Made by a program: the position numbers and the translations under genes. From the NCBI RefSeq assembly GCF_001514305.1, contig NZ_KQ949103.1:1-64000 (forward strand): a stretch of 64,000 nucleotides of DNA. The letters are read 5' to 3'. Source of the stretch: Streptomyces dysideae (GTDB lineage Bacteria > Actinomycetota > Actinomycetes > Streptomycetales > Streptomycetaceae). Each line of letters opens with the position of its first letter. Position 1 is the stretch's first letter. The notes under the pieces were generated by a model. That model had not been told where the DNA came from. It did not search any database and saw only the letters and a list, made by a program, of their open reading frames with translations. Below are positions 58,154 through 64,000 of the stretch, piece by piece.

Positions 58154-58786
58154 ATGTTCCGACTCCAAGGCAGCAAGGTGCTCGCCGTCGACATGACCGG
58201 GGACGCCGTGAAGGCGAAGAACGGCTCGATGGTGGCGTACGACGGGCAGATGGACTTCAAGAAGATGAGCGGCGGCGGTGAGGGCATCCGGGGCATGGTG
58301 ACCCGGCGGCTCACCGGCGAGCAGATGACGGTGATGGAGGTGAAGGGGCACGGGACCTGCTGGTTCGCCGATCGCGCCTCCGAGATCAACCTCGTCAGCC
58401 TCCAGGGCGACAAGCTGTACGTGGAGTCGAGCAACCTGCTCGCGACGGACGCGGGGCTGCGCACCGGCACCAGCTTCACGGGCCTGCGCGGCGCCTCGCA
58501 GGGCAACGGGCTGTTCACAACCACCGTCGAGGGTCACGGCCAGGCGGCGATCGTGTCGGACGGGCCGGCCGTGGTGCTGCGGGTCAGCTCGCAGTATCCG
58601 CTGACCGTCGACCCGGGCGCCTATGTCGCGCACCAGGGCAACCTCCGGCAGTCCCTCCAGTCCGGTGTGACGTTCCGCACGCTGATGGGCGAGGGCGGCG
58701 GCGAGGCCTTCCAGATCCGGTTCGAGGGGGACGGGCTGGTGTACGTACAGCCGAGCGAGCGGAACACGATCGCGGGGGACGTGTGA
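58154..58786 (+). CDS. AIM24-family protein, copy 1
   Basis: 210 residues of beta-helix-like AIM24/TRAP-like fold (MFRLQGSKVLAVDMTGDAVK, MEVKGHGTCWFADRASEINL, YVAHQGNLRQSLQSG). ATG 58154 is taken; GTG 58148 is possible. The three genes 58154-60238 are adjacent, with gaps of one base and an overlap of four, so they form an operon of paralogues. Yeast Aim24 is mitochondrial, and bacterial members have no clear function. Confidence 0.88.
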   Translation: MFRLQGSKVLAVDMTGDAVKAKNGSMVAYDGQMDFKKMSGGGEGIRGMVTRRLTGEQMTVMEVKGHGTCWFADRASEINLVSLQGDKLYVESSNLLATDAGLRTGTSFTGLRGASQGNGLFTTTVEGHGQAAIVSDGPAVVLRVSSQYPLTVDPGAYVAHQGNLRQSLQSGVTFRTLMGEGGGEAFQIRFEGDGLVYVQPSERNTIAGDV

Positions 58787-58787
58787 C

Positions 58788-59438
58788 ATGGGCTTCCGCG
58801 AGATCAACTCCAAGATGGTCGAGGCGACCGTCATGCCGGGCCAGAAGCTGTTCAGCCAGCGCGGCGCGATGCTCGCCTACAAGGGCGAGGTGTCCTTCAC
58901 GCCCAACACGCGCGGCGGCCAGGGCGGGATCATGTCGATGATCGGCCGCCGGGTGGCGAACGAGGACACCCCGCTGATGACGGTCGAGGGCAGCGGCACC
59001 GTGCTGTTCGGGCACGGCGGACACCACGTCCAGGTGATCAACCTCTCCGGCGACACCCTCTGCGTAGAGGCGGACCGCCTGCTCGCCTTCGAGGGCACGC
59101 TCCAGCAGGGGACGATGTTCCTCGGCTCGCAGGGCGGCGTCATGGGCATGGTCCGGGGCCAGGTCAGCGGCCAGGGGCTGTTCACGACCACGCTCAAGGG
59201 GCAGGGAGCGGTGGCGGTCATGGCCCACGGCGGCGTCTTCGAGATCCCCATCACCCCGCAGCGGCCGGTCCATGTCGACCCACAGGCATACGTCGCCCAT
59301 CACGGCGACGTCCGCAACAAGCTCTCCACCGCGCTGGGCTGGCGCGACATGGTGGGCCGCGGCTCCGGGGAGGCCTTCCAGCTGGAGCTCAGCGGCAGCG
59401 GTGCGGTGTACGTCCAGGCCTCGGAGGAGAAGCTGTGA
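58788..59438 (+). CDS. AIM24-family protein, copy 2
   Basis: 216 residues, typical of the family: MVEATVMPGQKLFSQRGAML, YKGEVSFTPNTRGGQGG, LCVEADRLLAFEGTLQQGTM, and VDPQAYVAHHGDVRNKLSTA. Starts one base after the first copy and overlaps the third as GTGA. It keeps the most complete Gly-rich turn repeats of the trio. Confidence 0.9.
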   Translation: MGFREINSKMVEATVMPGQKLFSQRGAMLAYKGEVSFTPNTRGGQGGIMSMIGRRVANEDTPLMTVEGSGTVLFGHGGHHVQVINLSGDTLCVEADRLLAFEGTLQQGTMFLGSQGGVMGMVRGQVSGQGLFTTTLKGQGAVAVMAHGGVFEIPITPQRPVHVDPQAYVAHHGDVRNKLSTALGWRDMVGRGSGEAFQLELSGSGAVYVQASEEKL

Positions 59439-60238
59439 GCACCCCCTACGGAACCCCGGGCGGCCCGGCGGTCTTCGACCCCGCGACGCTGCCGTCCGAC
59501 GACAATGTCAACGCGTACACCTTCTGCGTGGAGCTCAAGGGGAGCCAGTGGTTCCTGCAGAAGGGGAAGATGATCGCCTACTACGGCTCGATGGAGTTCA
59601 ACGGCATCGGGCACGGCCGGCTGGACCGTCTTGTCCGTACGTCCTTTCATTCGCCTCTGCACGCGAGCGACTGGGTCGTGGCGGAGGGCTCGGGCAAGAT
59701 GCTGCTGGCCGACCGGGCCTTCGACGTGAACTCGTACGACCTCGAAGACGGCAATCTGACCATTCGCTCGGGCAACCTCCTCGCTTTTCAGCCAAGTCTT
59801 GCCCTCAAGCAGTCGATCGTGCCGGGTTTTCTGACCCTGATCGGAACCGGAAAGTTCGTGGCCGCATCTAACGGCCCGGTGGTGTTCATGGAACCCCCGA
59901 TCCGGGTGGACCCGCAGGCGCTCGTCGGCTGGGCCGACTGCCCGTCGCCGTGCCATCACTACGACCATGGCTACATGACCGGCGTAATGGGCGGTCTACG
60001 TGCACTGACAGGGCTCGGCGGGGCCTCCGGGGAGGAGCATCAGTTCGAGTTCGTCGGCGCCGGCACGGTCCTGCTCCAGTCGACCGAGGCACTCATGGCC
60101 GAGCAGGCCACGGGGGCGGTCCCGCAGCAGGCCGGAGTACCCGGTGGCGGCGGGCCGCACACAGGTCCTTCACAGCAAGGCGGCGCACCGCGTCTTCCCG
60201 GACAGCTGGGAGACCTCCAGCGTCGCTTCGGGCTGTGA
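59435..60238 (+). CDS. AIM24-family protein, copy 3 (extended)
   Basis: 267 residues. Longer than its paralogues because of a Pro/Gly/Gln-rich C-terminal tail (QQAGVPGGGGPHTGPSQQGG) and a CPSPCHHYDHGYMTGV segment with two Cys and two His that could bind a metal. The shared fold is visible in WFLQKGKMIAYYGSMEFNGI and LTIRSGNLLAFQPSL. Confidence 0.88.
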   Translation: MSTPYGTPGGPAVFDPATLPSDDNVNAYTFCVELKGSQWFLQKGKMIAYYGSMEFNGIGHGRLDRLVRTSFHSPLHASDWVVAEGSGKMLLADRAFDVNSYDLEDGNLTIRSGNLLAFQPSLALKQSIVPGFLTLIGTGKFVAASNGPVVFMEPPIRVDPQALVGWADCPSPCHHYDHGYMTGVMGGLRALTGLGGASGEEHQFEFVGAGTVLLQSTEALMAEQATGAVPQQAGVPGGGGPHTGPSQQGGAPRLPGQLGDLQRRFGL

Positions 60239-60333
60239 GCGGTAGTCTGCGGAGTGTGACATCGAACGTGTGCGCACCGTCACGCAAAAACCCTCACTAG
60301 TTCGCCTTTCAACCTTTTAGGTAGACTTCATTC

Positions 60334-60810
60334 ATGGAGACCGAGACGGCCACGCGCTGGCTGACCGATGCGGAGCAGTGCGCCTGGCGTACCCACCTGG
60401 AGGTCAACAGGCTGTTGACGTACCAGCTCGAGAAGGATCTGCAGCCGTTCGGCCTGACACTGAACGACTACGAGATCCTGGTGAACCTCTCCGAGTCGGA
60501 GGGTGTGCGGATGCGGATGAGCGATCTCGCGTCGGCCACCCTCCAGTCCAAGAGCCGCCTCTCCCACCAGATCACCCGGATGGAGAACGCGGACCTGGTC
60601 CGGCGTGAGAACTGCGAGTCCGACCGCCGCGGGCTCTACGCCGTCCTCACCGAGCACGGCATGGAGACGATGAAGAAGGTCGCGCCGCATCATGTGACGT
60701 CTGTGCGGAGGCACTTCATCGACCTGCTGTCCCCCGAGGCCCTGGTAGAGCTCGACAAGGGTCTCAAGCCGATCGCGGAGCACCTGCGCGGTCAGCGCGG
60801 ACGTCCGTAA
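60334..60810 (+). CDS. MarR-family transcriptional regulator
   Basis: 158 residues. Winged helix LTLNDYEILVNLSESEGVRM, then LASATLQSKSRLSHQITRME and wing NCESDRRGLYAVLTEHG. A TAGACT -10 at 60322-60327 lies seven bases before ATG 60334, so a leaderless mRNA is probable. The small inverted repeat ACCT-TTT-AGGT (60312-60322) overlaps the promoter and may be its own operator. Neighbours give no hint of its ligand. Confidence 0.92.
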   Translation: METETATRWLTDAEQCAWRTHLEVNRLLTYQLEKDLQPFGLTLNDYEILVNLSESEGVRMRMSDLASATLQSKSRLSHQITRMENADLVRRENCESDRRGLYAVLTEHGMETMKKVAPHHVTSVRRHFIDLLSPEALVELDKGLKPIAEHLRGQRGRP

Positions 60811-60841
60811 GTCACGGAGTCCCACTGGGTTCTACCGATTT

Positions 60842-61695
60842 CTACTGAGTTCTACTGAGCGACGGGAGGCGGAGTTCGAACAGGGCTCCGCCTGTCGGCG
60901 CCTCGCCGACGGTGAGCGTGCCGCCGTGCCGTACGGCGACGTCGCGGGCGATGGCGAGGCCCAGCCCGGCGCCGCCGTCGTCGCGGCTGCGGGCCTCGTC
61001 GAGCCGGACGAACCGCTCGAAGATCCGCTCCCGGTCCGCCTCGGCCACCCCGCCCCCGTCGTCGGCGACCCCGGCCACGGCCCACTCCCCGTCCCGTCGC
61101 ACGGTCACGGTGACCACCGAGCGGGCGTGCCGCCGTGCCTGACGGTCCGGGTCACGCCCGCGAGAGCGGCCGTCGCCAGGATCCAGCCGGTGATGAGGAG
61201 GGCGTTGCCCGGCGCGCAGCTTGCGGCGCAGGGTGCTGACGTAGACCTCGACGATGTTCGGATCACCCTCGCACGCGAAGTCCCAGACGTGCTCCAGGAT
61301 CTCCGCCTTGGAGACCACCTCGCCGACCCGCACCACGAACTGTTCCAGGACGGCGAACTCCTTGGCGGTGAGGGTGACTTCGCCGTCGCCGAGGAAGACT
61401 CGGCGGGCGGCGGTGTCGACCTTCAGAACGCCGAGGACGTGCACGGGCGAGGCCCCGGCGCCCTGTCCGCCACGCCGCAGCAGGGCGTTCACCCGGGCGA
61501 CCATGACGACGTACGAGAACGGCTTGGTCAGATAGTCGTCGGCGCCGGTGTCCAGGCCCTCGGCCTCGTCGTACTCGCCGTCCTTGGCGGTGAGCATCAG
61601 GATCGGCACGTCGTGGCCGACGGCGCGCAGGGCGGAGCAGACGCGATAGCCGTTCATGCCGGGCAGCATGATGTCGAGGATCACGAGGTCGTACG
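60842..61695 (-). pseudogene. Fused remnants of an OmpR-type response regulator and a histidine kinase
   Basis: The first half (from 61695 down) is a response regulator without its first 45 residues: DLVILDIMLPGMNGYRV (phospho Asp), TGADDYLTKPF, and the winged-helix end EVYVSTLRRKLRAG. The reading frame then passes through unrelated sequence (about 61200-61110) and joins the C-terminal ATPase of a histidine kinase (VADDGGGVAEADRERIFERF, GGAGLGLAIARDVAVRHGGT). Regulator end and most of the kinase are deleted. The truncated side abuts the TnpB-type element. A working two-component system was therefore destroyed here. Confidence 0.88.
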
Positions 61696-63339
61696 ACCGT
61701 TCCTAAACACTGAGTGGGAGTGAGGCCTGTTGCCAGGACTGTGGCTCAGTAGCGCTGCCCCGAACGGTGTTGGGCAGGCTGGTGTCCCCCGCTTTCGCTC
61801 CACCACCAGTGACACGCATCTGGTGCGTGGTCCGGTCGGTTGGGGGCGGGTTTCCTCACGCCTGCGGGCGTCCGGTCGGGCCTGGACGGTCCGATGCCCC
61901 GCACCATCACTCTGGTGGGGCGGGGGCGGTGTCGTCCGTCGCCGGATCGGATGCCCGAGGGCGCGTCGCCCGACCGCGATGCTCGCCGCATCGTGCCGGG
62001 ACGTCTTACGTCGTGGGGTGGTCAGTGGTTTCTGCCAGTGCTGGGCACCCCACTTGCTGGTGCAGGCCGGGTCGACCGCGACGACGGCGATGTCCTGCTC
62101 GGCTGCCATCGACACCAGCCGGGCCTTGAGCTTCGCGGTAGGGAAGCGGGAGAGCAGGCGGCGGAAGCGTTTGTTGCGGCCGTGCTTCTCGCGGCCCTTC
62201 TCCGCCGCGAAGTCGAGGTCCTCGATGGCGATCGCGGCGGCGCCGCCGCGGCGGGTGTGGTGCAGCAGCCGGGTCAGCGCGTGCCGGATCTGCGCGTCGC
62301 GGTGCTCCGTGCTGCCGGTCAGGTCGTAGAAGAAGCGCTGCGGCTCGCCGACCGGGTTGCCGTGCACGTCGAGTTGCCAAGCGGCGAGGTGGTCGTCGTT
62401 CATGTCCACCCCCACCACACCCCGGGCGAGCGCCGTGTCCAGCGGCAGCACCGAGGCGGCGGCGCGCTGCCAGGAAGCGGTCACATACCAGCGGCCCCGG
62501 AGTACGTCGTGGTGGATGCGGTAGGCCACCGCCCGGTTCGCCGTGATCCGGTCTCGCCACTCCTGACCTCGATGCCGGAAGCGTACGGTCGCGTCGAGCA
62601 GATACCGGCCGTGCGGCGCGTTGGCCAGGTGGACCAGCGGAGCCGGGAGCTTGATGGAAAGCTGTCCGATGTCGGTGACGCGGATGGTCTCGTTGCCCAA
62701 CCGTTTGCCGGACTCCCCGTCGGCGGCCAGGAGCATCCGTGCCGCCTGCCACCGCCGGCGCCACGCCGCTTCGTCCAGCCCGGCCGCCTCCAGGTGGTGG
62801 CGGGCGTGGGCGAGTCGTTTGCCGCCGCGCACCACCCGCACCCGGCCCGCCGCCCAGTCCGCCTCCACCGAAACGAGGCGGTTCTTCAAGGTCTGGAGGC
62901 GGCGCGATTTGGCATGCCACTCGCCGCGCGAGCCATACCCGCGCACCAAGCCTTCCCGTCTGTTGGCCTTGGCGCCCAGCGGCCGGGCCAGCCGCGCCTC
63001 GATCGACGCGATCTGTCCCCGCAGCCAGCCCCGGTGTGCCGCCTGGCCGCGCCGGGCCAGTGCCCACTGATCGTGCGTGGCCTTGGTGATACTGCCCGCC
63101 CACCGCGCCGACGACTTGCCCGTCAGCGCCCGCTTGCGCACCGCCCACCCGGCCGCGTCATGGCCCAGGCCCTGCCGGGACCGCTCCGCAAGATCCCCGG
63201 CAGCCAGCGAGCCCAGGAACCTCCCGACCTCAGCCAGCACGGCCGCGTCCGCCGCCGACACCCGCAGCCGGTCCCGAACCGCCACCCCCGCCGGACCAGG
63301 CACGACGAACGACCCCGCCAACTCCCGCAGCCCGCCCAT
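61681..63339 (-). CDS. TnpB-family protein of the mobile element
   Basis: 552 residues from ATG 63339 (GGGGGTG at good spacing; ATG 63393 is 18 codons longer). The RuvC-like nuclease has Asp312 (GVVGVDMNDDHLAAWQL), Glu373 (AIAIEDLDF) and Asp450 (TSRHDAASIAVGRRALGHP). The Zn-finger that normally separates the last two is degenerate: DPACTSKWGAQHWQKP has one Cys only. The tail after residue 465 is low complexity and runs through the element's end into the broken regulator gene. TnpB proteins are RNA-guided DNA nucleases; activity here is uncertain. No TnpA is present. Confidence 0.85.
   Translation of the reverse strand: MGGLRELAGSFVVPGPAGVAVRDRLRVSAADAAVLAEVGRFLGSLAAGDLAERSRQGLGHDAAGWAVRKRALTGKSSARWAGSITKATHDQWALARRGQAAHRGWLRGQIASIEARLARPLGAKANRREGLVRGYGSRGEWHAKSRRLQTLKNRLVSVEADWAAGRVRVVRGGKRLAHARHHLEAAGLDEAAWRRRWQAARMLLAADGESGKRLGNETIRVTDIGQLSIKLPAPLVHLANAPHGRYLLDATVRFRHRGQEWRDRITANRAVAYRIHHDVLRGRWYVTASWQRAAASVLPLDTALARGVVGVDMNDDHLAAWQLDVHGNPVGEPQRFFYDLTGSTEHRDAQIRHALTRLLHHTRRGGAAAIAIEDLDFAAEKGREKHGRNKRFRRLLSRFPTAKLKARLVSMAAEQDIAVVAVDPACTSKWGAQHWQKPLTTPRRKTSRHDAASIAVGRRALGHPIRRRTTPPPPHQSDGAGHRTVQARPDARRREETRPQPTGPRTRCVSLVVERKRGTPACPTPFGAALLSHSPGNRPHSHSVFRNGRTTS
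61696..61727 (-). repeat. Terminal inverted repeat, left
   Basis: On the minus strand it contains CTCACTCCC, CTCAGT and ends AGGAACGGT. It matches the right repeat in 27 of 32 positions. Confidence 0.8.
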
Positions 63340-63685
63340 CTGTTCACCCCCGCCCGTCCCGAAGACCCCGTCACCGCAGTCAACGAGCATCATCCGAAAA
63401 GGTCACCCGTTCGTCCCAAGAACTCCAGTTCACTTCGGGAAGCCGGGGCCCGGAACGCACCGCATGGCAGAAGAGAACACCCCTGGAGCACCGCGAACGG
63501 CCGGACCGACATCCAGCCCTGCCACTCACTCAAACTCACCAAAAGTCACTACCGTTCACTACATCGGCAGCAGTTCCCAACCCCGCCGGGGCGGCAGGCA
63601 GCGGTGGAGGAGTTGAGCTGCCGGCCGTCGTGCTGCGCGTGGGCGTTGAGTGGGCGTGGCTGGCGTGCGGGTGGGGGGGCTGATC

Positions 63686-63717
63686 GGGCTCACTCCCGCT
63701 CAGTCCTGAGGAACGGT
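63686..63717 (+). repeat. Terminal inverted repeat, right
   Basis: On the plus strand it contains CTCACTCCC, CTCAGT and ends AGGAACGGT, adjacent to the MeaB stop codon. Differences from the left copy are at five positions, four of them clustered around the CTCAGT/AGGAACGGT junction and the centre. Confidence 0.8.
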
Positions 63718-64000
63718 TCACCCCTCGGTGAGCCCCGCCACCAACTCATCCGCCGCCCGGTACGGATCCAGCTCCCCGGCGACGATCTTCTCTGCCAGTG
63801 CCCCCAGGCGCCGGTCCCCGTGCAGGTCGCCGATGCGTTCCCGCAGGGCCGTGACCGCGATGGTCTCCACCTCGACGGCGGCCCGGGTCAGTCGGCGTTC
63901 CGTCAGGACGCCGCGTTCCTCCATCCATGCCCGGTGCTTCTCCAGGGCCTCGACGACCTCGTCGATGCCCTCCGCGCGGGCGGCGACCGTCTTGACGATG
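63718..64000 (-). CDS. meaB: MeaB/ArgK-type GTPase, C-terminal fragment
   Basis: The last 93 residues are present and the gene continues beyond the window. They read AARAEGIDEVVEALEKHRAW, then MEERGVLTERRL, and end ELDPYRAADELVAGLTEG, the C-terminal dimerisation arm of MeaB. This GTPase loads and protects B12-dependent acyl-CoA mutases, so it is functionally linked to icmA in this window. The stop (63718-63720) adjoins the mobile element. The GTPase motifs are outside the window. Confidence 0.85.
   Translation of the reverse strand, partial: IVKTVAARAEGIDEVVEALEKHRAWMEERGVLTERRLTRAAVEVETIAVTALRERIGDLHGDRRLGALAEKIVAGELDPYRAADELVAGLTEG

Larger units (their letters stand above)
61696..63717. 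mobile_element. TnpB-carrying element with 32-bp terminal inverted repeats
   Basis: The element is bounded by inverted repeats and contains one minus-strand TnpB gene. The region 63400-63685 upstream of the gene is noncoding. It starts at the broken response regulator and ends exactly at the stop codon of the MeaB gene. No target-site duplication is visible. The guide-RNA-like scaffold expected at the 3' end of such genes would lie about 61700-61950. Confidence 0.7.

Noticed and set aside
63077..63616. Plus-strand frame opposite the TnpB gene start
   Set aside because: Pro/Ser/Arg-rich shadow of the TnpB N-terminus and element end.
1..64000. tRNA, rRNA and known riboswitch genes
   Set aside because: Looking by eye I recognised no tRNA cloverleaf, rRNA segment or riboswitch core; a covariance-model scan was not possible.

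Overview
The window is about 72% GC, has strongly biased third codon positions, and carries streptomycete hallmark families: a WhiJ/AbaA-like regulator triplet with DUF397, DUF6230/DUF6114 proteins, a whiE-type spore-pigment polyketide set and an isobutyryl-CoA mutase. It is therefore almost certainly chromosomal DNA of a Streptomyces or very close relative. The order of many core genes matches what I remember of the S. coelicolor SCO5400-SCO5442 interval. That comparison is from memory and was not searched.

Layout. 1-4.3 kb: end of a trehalose synthase, maltokinase and a glycogen branching enzyme with a histone-like Lys/Ala tail (alpha-glucan metabolism). 4.4-10 kb: HelD-type helicase, a MerR-thioredoxin pair under a classic MerR operator, an Lrp regulator, an epimerase and an aldo/keto reductase. 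10.1-14.5 kb: a DctA-type dicarboxylate carrier divergent from a CitA/DcuS-type two-component pair. 14.5-20 kb: a degraded accessory patch with an XRE regulator, a small conserved gene, a broken peptide/radical-SAM cassette, a secreted protein, a PucR-like regulator and a transposase remnant. 20-23.4 kb: a sugar ABC importer without its own ATPase, with a TTA codon at codon 6 of the binding protein. 23.4-31 kb: core carbon metabolism (pfkA, pta-ackA, pyk).

31-37 kb holds a contact-toxin locus. A 1504-residue secreted protein has a signal peptide, a very long Ala-rich coiled coil, a Hint self-cleaving domain and a 164-residue C-terminal toxin tip. A probable immunity gene follows it and an FG-GAP protein precedes it. 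37-40 kb holds a DUF6230/DUF6114/Ser-Pro-rich envelope operon preceded by two palindromes. 40.5-47 kb holds a thioredoxin-TPR protein, a TetR regulator, the AbaA/WhiJ/BldB-like triplet, icmA behind a near-perfect palindrome, a DUF3817 membrane protein and a MarR regulator.

47.3-57.1 kb is a type II polyketide cluster of the whiE family: SchA/CurD protein, cupin, KS-alpha, KS-beta, ACP, aromatase and cyclase. It also carries an amidohydrolase, an FAD hydroxylase, a cytochrome P450 and a second ABM-fold protein, and the hydroxylase is not in its usual position. The cluster sits between two DUF3817 paralogues of the core genome. 57-61 kb returns to core genes (thiamine-binding protein, DUF3817, three tandem AIM24 genes, MarR). 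60.8-63.7 kb is a broken response-regulator/histidine-kinase locus truncated by a TnpB-type element flanked by 32-bp inverted repeats. The window ends in the 3' part of a MeaB-type GTPase gene.

The best candidates for something new are the Hint-toxin/immunity locus, the rearranged pigment cluster with extra tailoring genes, the inverted-repeat-flanked TnpB element, and the decayed peptide/radical-SAM cassette.
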